This document shows positions 1-5,035 of a stretch of 5,792 bases of DNA, piece by piece. Each line of letters begins with the position of its first letter. Position 1 is the stretch's first letter. Origin of the DNA: Clostridia bacterium (lineage in GTDB: Bacteria; Bacillota_A; Clostridia; Oscillospirales; CAG-382); assembly GCA_017517985.1 (NCBI GenBank), contig JAFWWX010000206.1:1-5792 (forward strand), in the 5' to 3' direction. The notes under the pieces were generated by a model, which had not been told where the DNA came from, did no database searches, and worked only from the letters and a program-made list of their open reading frames with translations. A program made the translations under genes and the position numbers.

Positions 1-1
1 T

Positions 2-2380
2 GAACTGATGATCCAGAGAAGAAGCCGCAATGATATTGAGGACCTGAAAATCAATGACAATATTACAAACAGACCGTATCAGAAAATGGCTATAACAAAC
101 CTGTGTGAATGGCTGAATAAAAAGCACCGCAGAGGTCTGATTGTTATGGCTACAGGAACAGGAAAGACACGTGTCGCAATATCCCTTGTAGATGTGCTTT
201 CAAGAAACAATTGGGTAAAGAATGTTTTATTCCTTGCCGACAGGACCTCGCTTGTGCATCAGGCGAAATCTAACTTTGCAAAACTGATGCCTAATATGAG
301 TGTGTGTGAACTATCCGGGAACGGAGATAAGGACCTCAATGCAAGACTTATGTTCTGTACCTATCAGACGATGATACATTACATTGATGCAGAGGATAAG
401 AAGTTCTCAAGCGGAAGATTTGACCTCATAATTATAGATGAGGCACATCGTTCTATATTCAACAAATATGGCTCTATTTTCGCCTATTTTGACAGTTTGC
501 TCGTAGGACTAACAGCAACACCCAAGAATGAGGTTGACACCAATACCTACAGAATTTTTGGGTGTGAGGCAGGTGTTCCAAACTTCGATTATTCACTTGC
601 GGAAGCGGTCAAGGATAAATACCTTGTAAACTATAAATCTTTCAGCAGGACCACAAAGCTTCTTAAACGAGGAATTAAGTGGAGCGATCTGTCCGAGGAT
701 GAAAAGAAGCAGTTGGATGAATACTTTGATGAAAGTGTTCCGCCGACACCAGATTTCACTGTATCGGAAAAGGAATTATTTAAGAGAATATACAACAAGG
801 ATACCTGTAATGAAATACTTGAAGAACTGATGCAGTTTGGGATAAGAACAAACAACGGAGAGAAACTTGGTAAGAGTATTATATTTGCATATAATCACCG
901 TCATGCACAGATGATAGTGGATTGCTTCCATGAACTCTATCCTGAGCATGGTCCGAACTACTGTCAGCTTATAGACAACTATGTAAAATACGCAGATGAC
1001 CTGATACTGAAATTTGATTCAGATGATGAATTTAGAATTGCAGTATCTGTTGATATGCTTGACACCGGAATTGATGTTCCTGCGGTTGTGAATCTTGTAT
1101 TCTTCAAGCCTGTAAAATCAAAGATTAAATTTGTACAGATGATTGGAAGAGGAACAAGACTGTGCCCTAATCTCTTTGGAGAGGGAAAGGACAAGCAACA
1201 TTTTATAATTTTCGACTACTGCGGTAACTTCGAATACTTTGATGAAAATCCTGATGGAGCTATGGCAACACCTGTGCGTTCACTTTCACAGAGATTGTTT
1301 GAAGTAAGACTCGACATTCTGCATGAATTACAGAGAATAGAATATCAAGAAGATGAATTCGCAAAGAGTTATTATCTGAAACTGAAAGACATGCTTTTTG
1401 ATGAAGTCAATAAAGTTAAAGGTCACAGCAACAGAATTCAAGTTCGTGCAGAAATGCAGTATGTAGATAAATATACGGATTACGATGTGTGGGTTTGCCT
1501 TTCGCCACTTATGGTTAAGGAAATTAAGTTACATATAACACCCCTGCTCGATAGCGGTCTTAAAGGCAAGGATTTAGAAATTGCTTTTGATATAAGAATG
1601 CTCGATGTAGAATTGTCTATACTACTGCAGGGAAATACGGGAATGGCAAAACGAGATGTAAAAACCATTCGTGAGGTGGCTCAATATCTCTTAAACGAAA
1701 AAGCATCTATTCCGCAGGTACTTGCTAAAGCAGAGCAGCTTAGAACATTGGTAAGTGAGCAATTTTGGATGTCCCCTACACTTGAAAAATTGGAAACATT
1801 AAGAGAAGATGTTCGTGAACTTATGCAGTTTATTGAAATAGGCGGAGCGAAGCCAATAGATGTTGATATTGATGACGAAACCGAACCAAGCGGATATGAT
1901 GGAGGAAACGGAATTATTGATATCAGGACCTACCGAGAAAAGGTGCTTGATTACCTTTTAGAACATTCTGATAACGAAGTAATACATAAAATTCAAAGGT
2001 TAGAGCCTATTAATGCAGATGATTTGAAAGTGCTTGAAAGAATCCTTTGGAAAGAACTCGGAACAAAATCAGAATACGAGGAAACAACAGACATCGATAA
2101 TCTGGCTGTATTCGTAAGAAGTCTTATAGGATTAAGTCAGGAGGCAATCAATGAGAAATTTGGTGAATTCCTTGATGGAAATACACTTAATGCACAACAA
2201 CAGGAATTCGTGAAATCAATTATTAACTATGTCCGTGAAAACGGAGATATATGTAAAGAGGATTTGATAGAAAAATCGCCATTTGATAATTACGACATTA
2301 TTGCCTTATTTGGCGAGAATATTTCAAGTGTATTAAAGATTGTCAGCATTCTGCACGACAGTGTGAATGTGGCAGCATAA
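2..2380 (+). CDS. hsdR: Type I restriction enzyme R subunit (HsdR), 5'-truncated by the window
   Basis: ATP-dependent DNA translocase/endonuclease subunit of a type I restriction-modification complex, which acts with HsdM and HsdS. The frame is open to the window edge (GAA CTG before the ATG at 8), so the true start lies upstream. The PD-(D/E)XK nuclease domain expected at the N terminus of this family (usually about 1000 residues) is not in view. Counting from that ATG, the visible 790 residues show the superfamily 2 motor: a YQ motif (24-25), Walker A ATGTGKT (48-54), DEAH (144-147), GLTATP (167-172), DTGIDVP (352-358) and the arginine-finger motif QMIGRGTR (377-384). The remaining ~390 residues look like the helical EcoEI-type C-terminal region that contacts the methylase. 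No frameshift or missing motor residue is seen. Neither hsdM nor hsdS is in the window. The flavodoxin gene starts 16 nt after the stop, so the two are probably co-transcribed. Confidence 0.94.
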   Translation, partial: ELMIQRRSRNDIEDLKINDNITNRPYQKMAITNLCEWLNKKHRRGLIVMATGTGKTRVAISLVDVLSRNNWVKNVLFLADRTSLVHQAKSNFAKLMPNMSVCELSGNGDKDLNARLMFCTYQTMIHYIDAEDKKFSSGRFDLIIIDEAHRSIFNKYGSIFAYFDSLLVGLTATPKNEVDTNTYRIFGCEAGVPNFDYSLAEAVKDKYLVNYKSFSRTTKLLKRGIKWSDLSEDEKKQLDEYFDESVPPTPDFTVSEKELFKRIYNKDTCNEILEELMQFGIRTNNGEKLGKSIIFAYNHRHAQMIVDCFHELYPEHGPNYCQLIDNYVKYADDLILKFDSDDEFRIAVSVDMLDTGIDVPAVVNLVFFKPVKSKIKFVQMIGRGTRLCPNLFGEGKDKQHFIIFDYCGNFEYFDENPDGAMATPVRSLSQRLFEVRLDILHELQRIEYQEDEFAKSYYLKLKDMLFDEVNKVKGHSNRIQVRAEMQYVDKYTDYDVWVCLSPLMVKEIKLHITPLLDSGLKGKDLEIAFDIRMLDVELSILLQGNTGMAKRDVKTIREVAQYLLNEKASIPQVLAKAEQLRTLVSEQFWMSPTLEKLETLREDVRELMQFIEIGGAKPIDVDIDDETEPSGYDGGNGIIDIRTYREKVLDYLLEHSDNEVIHKIQRLEPINADDLKVLERILWKELGTKSEYEETTDIDNLAVFVRSLIGLSQEAINEKFGEFLDGNTLNAQQQEFVKSIINYVRENGDICKEDLIEKSPFDNYDIIALFGENISSVLKIVSILHDSVNVAA

Positions 2381-2396
2381 AGAGGAGGAATTCGAA

Positions 2397-2879
2397 ATGA
2401 GTAGAAAGTTAGTTGCATATTTTTCAGCAAGCGGAGTAACCGCAAAATTAGCAGAGCAGTTATCAGAGGCAATTGGAGCGGATCTTCACGAAATAAGAGC
2501 AAAGGAACAATATTCGCAAGCGGATCTTGACTGGAGAAATGACAAATCCCGTTCATCAATTGAAATGAAAAACAAGACATTTAGACCTGAAATTGTTGAT
2601 GACAAAATCAGTATTTCAGAGTACGATACTGTGTTTGTAGGATTTCCAATTTGGTGGTATGTTGCACCGACTATTATAAACACTTTTCTTGAATCCCATG
2701 ACTTTTCAGGGAAGACTGTAGTTGTTTTTGCAACATCAGGCAGTAGTGATTTTGGAAATACAATTAATGAATTAAAGATAAGCCTTCCTGACAGCACAAA
2801 ATTAATAGAAGGTAAAGTATTAAATGGAAAATATACAAACAAGGAGCTTTCCAATTGGGCTGAAAGCATAGGAGTGTAA
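2397..2879 (+). CDS. Flavodoxin-like FMN-binding protein
   Basis: A 160-aa cytoplasmic protein of the flavodoxin fold, predicted to bind FMN and carry electrons or act as a small NAD(P)H-dependent flavoprotein. Visible signatures are the phosphate-binding loop SASGVT (10-15) after the first beta strand, PIWWYVAP (84-91) in the FMN-contact loop, and TSGSSDFGNT (113-122) in the third FMN loop. These match the short flavodoxin_4-type proteins common in Clostridia. I chose the ATG at 2397 because AGGAGGAA (2383-2390) sits 6 nt upstream. An in-frame ATG at 2367 would overlap the hsdR end, lacks an SD and adds ten residues before the first strand. It lies 16 nt after hsdR and 24 nt before the next gene, as in an operon. 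The redox partner is unknown and no reductase is adjacent. The fold call is firm; the reaction is not. Confidence 0.9.
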   Translation: MSRKLVAYFSASGVTAKLAEQLSEAIGADLHEIRAKEQYSQADLDWRNDKSRSSIEMKNKTFRPEIVDDKISISEYDTVFVGFPIWWYVAPTIINTFLESHDFSGKTVVVFATSGSSDFGNTINELKISLPDSTKLIEGKVLNGKYTNKELSNWAESIGV

Positions 2880-2903
2880 TTTTAACAACAAGAGGTGATC
2901 GCC

Positions 2904-3119
2904 GTGAATGACTTGGAATTCACAAATAGAATTGAATATATAATTTCAATGCTGAACGAAAAAGGGTACAATCCTTATGAACAGCTCGCTTGTTATGTGC
3001 TTCTCCAAGGGAATCAATATTTCATAACAAGACACGGCGATGCACGAACATTAATAGAGCAACTTGACATTAATGAAATAAAAAATTATCTCATTCGAAA
3101 TGGTGTAAAGTTGGAATAG
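2904..3119 (+). CDS. IreB-family (UPF0297) small regulatory protein, divergent copy
   Basis: A 71-aa protein resembling IreB/UPF0297. In Enterococcus faecalis, IreB is a small dimeric protein phosphorylated by the PASTA kinase IreK that affects cephalosporin tolerance. The family core is readable: EKGYNP (19-24), Q27, Y31, the segment YFITRHGDAR (39-48), L50-I51, and a DINEIKNYLI helix (55-64). The IreB threonines that are phosphorylated lie near the N terminus, and here a single threonine, T7, sits in a comparable place. Start: GTG at 2904, because AGAGGTGATC (2891-2900), complementary to the 16S rRNA 3' end, lies 3 nt upstream. The GTG at 2895 falls inside that SD. The canonical family gene usually sits with alaS and ruvX homologues. 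This copy instead follows a flavodoxin gene in an accessory operon, so it is probably a second, specialised paralogue. Whether it is a kinase substrate is unknown. Confidence 0.8.
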   Translation: MNDLEFTNRIEYIISMLNEKGYNPYEQLACYVLLQGNQYFITRHGDARTLIEQLDINEIKNYLIRNGVKLE

Positions 3120-3196
3120 AAATAAAATAAATGAAAATATTAATTTAAATCAGCTTTTATCAATGCTGAAATAAATTTGATTGTGAGTTTAAAATT

Positions 3197-3664
3197 ATGT
3201 TAAAAATTCATGGAAACAAACTAAGTACAGAAGGAATTCAATTTGCCTTACCGGAGAACTTTTATATTGATATAGAAGGAATGGAAACAGTAACATCAAA
3301 TGGGATTAGGTTTTTATCAGTACCCGAAGATTGTTATATAAATTTCATGACATCTGTAAGGCGATGTAATTCAAGCAAAGAATCAATAAATCAGAATTTT
3401 TGCGAGAGCAACATTAACAACGTCAATTGCTGCAGAATAATTGACGGACCTTGTGATTATGAACATAACGGATTAACAGGCACTTGGGTGAAATACGAGG
3501 TTAATTCAACTTACTATTGTGAAATCCATTTAAATAAAATAGCGGGATATGACGAGCAAGCAGAGGTTTTGATTGCAGTTAATAAATCAGAAACTAATTT
3601 AGATCGTACTTTAGACCGCCCTGAAGTAAAGGGCTTTCTTAATAGTTTTATGTTGAGCAAATAA
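3197..3664 (+). CDS. Unrecognised cysteine-rich 155-aa protein
   Basis: I do not recognise this protein. It has no signal peptide, lipobox or membrane segment, so it is probably cytoplasmic. It reads as mostly beta: alternating hydrophobic strands around GIQFALPENFYIDI (13-26), NGIRFLSV (35-42), GLTGTWVKYEV (92-102), YYCEIHLN (106-113) and AEVLIAVN (122-129), ending in a short helix PEVKGFLNSF (142-151). The pattern recalls small DUF1795/PsbP-like domains, but this is a weak impression. Seven cysteines (46, 57, 69, 78, 79, 86, 108) are many for its size and could bind metal. The ATG at 3197 is the only reasonable start, since an in-frame stop lies at 3167-3169. No good SD precedes it, unlike its neighbours. 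A 77-nt AT-rich gap with no terminator separates it from the IreB-like gene, so read-through is likely. A strong terminator follows 21 nt after its stop. Confidence 0.75.
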   Translation: MLKIHGNKLSTEGIQFALPENFYIDIEGMETVTSNGIRFLSVPEDCYINFMTSVRRCNSSKESINQNFCESNINNVNCCRIIDGPCDYEHNGLTGTWVKYEVNSTYYCEIHLNKIAGYDEQAEVLIAVNKSETNLDRTLDRPEVKGFLNSFMLSK

Positions 3665-3685
3665 AATGATATGCATTATATTCAT

Positions 3686-3733
3686 TGAGGGCAATCTGTA
3701 TCACTGTGTGCAGATTGCTCTCACTTTTTATTT
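3686..3733 (+). terminator. Intrinsic terminator closing the hsdR-to-3664 gene group
   Basis: A 13-bp stem (3686-3698 with 3711-3723, one G-U pair) carries a 12-nt loop and is followed by TTTTT-A-TTT (3725-3733). It begins 21 nt after the stop of the 155-aa protein and precedes the XRE promoter. It is the only strong terminator between hsdR and the repressor, which supports treating the four genes as one transcription unit. Confidence 0.9.
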
Positions 3734-3783
3734 GCAATTTCTAAAATCAAAGTTTGGTTGTAATAAGTTCCAAGTCTGCATTG

Positions 3784-3812
3784 TTCAAAATTCAATAGCA
3801 AAATGGTATAAT
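3784..3812 (+). promoter_or_regulatory. Extended -10 sigma-A promoter of the XRE regulator gene
   Basis: A consensus -10 TATAAT (3807-3812) is preceded by the extended -10 dinucleotide TG (3804-3805). A partial -35 TTCAAA (3784-3789) lies at the ideal 17-bp spacing. Initiation would fall near 3819, so the SD GAGGAG (3819-3824) would sit at the extreme 5' end of the mRNA, with only about 17 nt before the ATG at 3836. No clear dyad operator overlaps the boxes, so autoregulation cannot be read from the sequence. Confidence 0.82.
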
Positions 3813-3835
3813 GTATTTGAGGAGATGTACCCACT

Positions 3836-4180
3836 ATGAACAATTATTTGATTGGTAACCGGATTAGGGAAGCAAGAGAAAATAAAAATCTGACTCAAGA
3901 GAAATTGGCTGAAAGAGTTAATTTATCACAGAATGCAATTTCTAATATTGAGAGCGGCAGAGCATGCCCAAGTTTAAAATCAATAGTTGCAATAACGTCG
4001 GCTTTGGATATTTCAATTGATAATCTTCTTGCACCGGAGCAAACGGATGAGAAGGAAATGTATATTCACGAAATAAATGTTAAACTTTATGCAATGAAGG
4101 AGTATGAATTAAAATACATAAATAAGTATTTTCAACTGTGGAATGAACTACATAACAAAGAGAATATGCATGAACCATAA
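3836..4180 (+). CDS. XRE/Cro-cI family transcriptional regulator
   Basis: A 114-aa DNA-binding protein with an N-terminal helix-turn-helix of the XRE family (about residues 6-62). GNRIREARENKNLTQEKLAERVNLS spans helices 1-2 and SQNAISNIESGR (31-42) is the recognition helix, followed by PSLKSIVAITSALDISIDNLL (45-65). The C-terminal part (about 72-109) is a charged, aromatic helix (EINVKLYAMKEYELKYINKYFQ; the first 20 residues match 79-98) that may dimerise or bind a partner. It has no peptidase domain, so it is not a LexA/cI-type self-cleaving repressor. The ATG follows GAGGAG (3819-3824) with an 11-nt spacer, slightly long. It has its own promoter and terminator, so it is monocistronic. In Firmicutes conjugative elements such a protein often represses the regulatory or transfer genes next to it. 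The structured leader beginning downstream is a plausible target, but that is inference from position. Confidence 0.92.
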   Translation: MNNYLIGNRIREARENKNLTQEKLAERVNLSQNAISNIESGRACPSLKSIVAITSALDISIDNLLAPEQTDEKEMYIHEINVKLYAMKEYELKYINKYFQLWNELHNKENMHEP

Positions 4181-4209
4181 ACAGACCTCACAGGAAGGGC
4201 TGTTTTTTT
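4181..4209 (+). terminator. Short intrinsic terminator after the XRE gene
   Basis: ACAG (4181-4184) pairs with CTGT (4200-4203) and, past one mismatch, CCT (4186-4188) pairs with AGG (4196-4198). Seven Ts (4203-4209) follow. The stem is weak, but it starts immediately after the repressor stop codon and has a good U tract. Confidence 0.62.
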
Positions 4210-4226
4210 CACCATAATTAATACAG

Positions 4227-4300
4227 AAAGGTATGTGAGCAAAAGATGAGTTTTATCTTTTTTACTTTAGCTGAAAACTCTGTTTGTGATGCATACCTTT
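4227..4300. repeat. 74-nt imperfect inverted repeat with alternative folds
   Basis: Nested complementary arms are AAAGGTATG (4227-4235) with CATACCTTT (4292-4300), GCAAA (4239-4243) with TTTGT (4283-4287, one G-U), and GAGTTTT (4248-4254) with AAAACTC (4274-4280). Inside it, AAAAGAT (4241-4247) can instead pair with ATCTTTT (4255-4261), leaving GAGTTTT as its loop and ending in a T run, like a weak terminator. The folds are mutually exclusive. It could be part of a small RNA, a transcription-controlling hairpin or the relic of a small mobile repeat. No promoter is obvious. Confidence 0.5.
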
Positions 4301-4356
4301 TAAAAATTGGATGACAGTATATTTTTGTCTCTATTTTTAGAAAAAAGATTCTTGAC

Positions 4357-4390
4357 AAGCGTCACGGACTATAATCCGTGGCGCTTTTTT
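4357..4390 (+). terminator. Strong intrinsic terminator with TATAAT across the loop
   Basis: A 12-bp stem (4357-4368 with 4375-4386, one G-U) with a 6-nt loop is followed by an uninterrupted T run to 4390. It insulates the downstream leader from read-through out of the XRE region. Its loop and right arm spell TATAAT (4370-4375) and a consensus TTGACA (4352-4357) abuts its left arm. The 12-bp spacing is too short for a normal sigma-A promoter. No complementary antiterminator segment was found upstream. Confidence 0.88.
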
Positions 4391-4417
4391 CGACCTTATT
4401 TTATGATGGAAATTATC

Positions 4418-4477
4418 AAAATATTTAATATTTTATCAAATTCAAAACGAATTTATCGTTTTATAAGATAATTTGAT
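4418..4477. repeat. AT-rich palindrome cluster at the head of the leader region
   Basis: A perfect dyad AAAATATT-T-AATATTTT (4418-4434) is followed directly by a nested dyad: ATCAAATT (4435-4442) with AATTTGAT (4470-4477), enclosing AAAACGA (4444-4450) with TCGTTTT (4456-4462). TTATCAAA also occurs twice as a direct repeat (4413-4420, 4433-4440). This is compatible with operators, for example for the upstream XRE protein, or with a nick or replication site. No gene overlaps it. The region is very AT-rich, so some symmetry is expected by chance, but the nested 8+7 bp arms are more than trivial. Confidence 0.5.
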
Positions 4478-4547
4478 GAACGATTTTAGAGAATAGCCAA
4501 CAAGTATCGACAGCATATTCGGACAGAAAATAGTAAAATTATGGTAC

Positions 4548-4560
4548 TTTACACCGTAAA
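4548..4560. repeat. Small operator-like dyad upstream of the leader ORF
   Basis: TTTAC (4548-4552) and GTAAA (4556-4560) form a dyad with a 3-nt centre. A further GTAAA at 4533-4537 can also pair with the TTTAC. The set lies 44-71 nt before the 37-codon ORF start, where a promoter or operator would be expected. The arms are short, so this may be chance. Confidence 0.25.
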
Positions 4561-4603
4561 ATATAGATTTAAGTGGATTGTTGACAAACGGAGGTTCAAT
4601 ACA

Positions 4604-4717
4604 ATGAAATTACAAATTTTATACACAAACAGAGTAAACAATGTAAATTTATATATTACTTATTCGAAATTTGCTGCGATAGGTGCTTTATACGACAAAG
4701 GGATTGGTGACTCTTAA
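4604..4717 (+). CDS. Candidate 37-aa leader peptide ORF
   Basis: A 37-codon ORF, MKLQILYTNR... ending ...DKGIGDS, with a strong SD GGAGG (4590-4594) 9 nt before its ATG. I recognise no protein family; it has no signal peptide and no obvious run of a single regulatory codon. Support comes from the SD and from its position. Codons 21-26 (4664-4681) hold the segment complementary to the downstream terminator arm, and its stop lies 42 nt before that terminator, so it is well placed to sense ribosome progress. A ribosome occupying these codons would block the antiterminator and favour termination. One paused elsewhere would leave it free. A coding role for the peptide itself is not indicated. TTGACA at 4581-4586 overlaps the approach to the SD, but no properly spaced -10 follows. 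Confidence 0.5.
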   Translation: MKLQILYTNRVNNVNLYITYSKFAAIGALYDKGIGDS

Positions 4718-4759
4718 ATTCGTAAATAACGACAAGCCCATCGCATAATCACAAGAGAG

Positions 4760-4792
4760 GTGTCGCAGCAGATTTCGCTGCGGCACTTTTTT
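4760..4792 (+). terminator. Intrinsic terminator (attenuator 1)
   Basis: A GC-rich 10-bp stem, GTGTCGCAGC (4760-4769) with GCTGCGGCAC (4777-4786) and one G-U pair, has a 7-nt loop and is followed by six Ts (4787-4792) and, after CTG, five more. It lies in the middle of the leader, with an SD and ORF just after it, so it is more likely a regulated terminator than the end of a gene. Its left arm is also complementary to 4665-4681. The right-arm GGCAC (4782-4786) can alternatively pair with GTGCC (4806-4810), which overlaps the next SD. Confidence 0.88.
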
Positions 4793-4814
4793 CTGTTTTT
4801 ATGAGGTGCCAAGG

Positions 4815-4988
4815 ATGAAAAGTTCTCGCAATTATTCTGTACATAATTGGATAATTAATAACAGAACTTTAACTCGTTTTCAAGACTGCAAGGAAGCCGG
4901 GTGTTGGCTTTTTGCGGTCTTTTTTGTTTTAGGCAACTACAGTCAATGGACCAAGCATTGGTTCTCATATTATAGCAGATATCCATAG
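4815..4988 (+). CDS. Candidate 57-aa aromatic leader ORF spanning a terminator
   Basis: A 57-codon ORF, MKSSRNYSVH... ending ...SYYSRYP. Start: ATG at 4815, with GAGGTG (4803-4808) 6 nt upstream; the in-frame GTG at 4806 lies inside that SD. I do not recognise a family. It is rich in aromatic residues (four Trp, many Tyr and Phe) and has a short hydrophobic stretch CWLFAVFFVL (30-39) encoded by the terminator's right half and U tract. That suggests the peptide is partly a by-product of the RNA structure. Translation through codons 23-37 would melt the terminator at 4882-4925. Termination at 4986-4988 would place a ribosome over the left arms of the hairpin that masks the next SD. It therefore reads as a regulatory leader ORF rather than a functional protein. 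A chance ORF remains possible. Confidence 0.45.
   Translation: MKSSRNYSVHNWIINNRTLTRFQDCKEAGCWLFAVFFVLGNYSQWTKHWFSYYSRYP
4819..4870 (+). promoter_or_regulatory. Two-part hairpin at the start of the 57-codon ORF
   Basis: AAAGTTCT (4819-4826) pairs with AGAACTTT (4863-4870). Inside, AATTATTC (4830-4837) pairs with GGATAATT (4849-4856, one G-U), leaving an 11-nt loop that contains TGTACA. It starts four nucleotides after the ATG of the 57-codon ORF and ends 11 nt before the next terminator, so it could slow early elongation or time transcription and translation. Confidence 0.5.
4882..4925 (+). terminator. Intrinsic terminator (attenuator 2) inside the 57-codon ORF
   Basis: The outer stem is AAGACTGCAA (4882-4891) with TTGCGGTCTT (4912-4921, one G-U). 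The inner stem is AAGCC (4894-4898) with GGCTT (4906-4910), with a 7-nt loop. The right arm runs into TTTTT (4921-4925), then G and four more Ts. It lies wholly inside an ORF with a good SD and 111 nt before the sigma-like gene, so it should act as an attenuator that a translating ribosome can open. I found no antiterminator segment like that of attenuator 1. Confidence 0.85.
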
Positions 4989-5033
4989 AATCCCCATTCG
5001 AACTCAATACAAAAATTCGAATGGAGGATATCT
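4977..5033 (+). promoter_or_regulatory. Hairpin masking the SD of the sigma-like gene
   Basis: The inner stem CCATTCGAA (4994-5002) pairs perfectly with TTCGAATGG (5016-5024). The outer stem AGATATCC (4977-4984) pairs perfectly with GGATATCT (5026-5033). The SD GGAGG (5023-5027) of the gene starting at 5036 lies in the right arms, with only A5025 unpaired. Seventeen base pairs thus hold the ribosome site closed. The outer left arm lies in the last codons of the 57-codon ORF, and the inner left arm starts 6 nt after its stop. A terminating ribosome would therefore be expected to open the structure. Confidence 0.78.
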
Positions 5034-5035
5034 AA

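Larger units (their letters stand above)
4505..4792 (+). promoter_or_regulatory. Candidate attenuator leader with mutually exclusive antiterminator and terminator
   Basis: Segment 2 (4665-4681), inside codons 21-26 of the 37-aa leader ORF, is complementary over all 17 positions to segment 3 (4761-4777), with two G-U pairs. Segment 3 contains almost all of the left arm of the terminator at 4760-4792, so 2:3 pairing would act as an antiterminator. Segment 1 (4505-4521) is also complementary to segment 2 (about 15 pairs with one mismatch and two bulges), which would leave the terminator free to form. The order 1, leader ORF with 2, 3, 4 is the classical layout of translation-dependent attenuation. 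I cannot place the promoter, so it is unknown whether segment 1 is transcribed. Confidence 0.6.

Noticed and set aside
2367..2396. ATG at 2367 as the start of the flavodoxin gene
   Set aside because: It overlaps the end of hsdR, has no SD and adds ten non-family residues. The ATG at 2397 has a perfect SD and begins at the family N terminus.
631..2869. Open frames of 62-127 codons on the - strand within hsdR and the flavodoxin gene
   Set aside because: They lie wholly opposite clear coding genes, show no recognisable domains and behave as shadows of the + strand reading frames.
2895..2903. GTG at 2895 as the start of the IreB-like gene
   Set aside because: It lies within the AGAGGTGATC ribosome site. 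The GTG at 2904 is correctly placed 3 nt after that extended site.
3120..3196. Terminator or promoter in the gap before the 155-aa protein gene
   Set aside because: Only a 5-bp TCAGC/GCTGA stem without a U tract and AT-rich near-matches to -10 boxes too close to the ATG are present. Nothing supports either call.
4581..4605. TTGACA (4581-4586) with TACAAT (4600-4605) as the promoter of the 37-codon ORF
   Set aside because: The spacer is only 13 bp and initiation would fall inside or after the ORF start, so the SD would not be transcribed. The real leader promoter could not be located.
4806..4814. GTG at 4806 as the start of the 57-codon ORF
   Set aside because: The GTG overlaps the GAGGTG ribosome site that serves the ATG at 4815.
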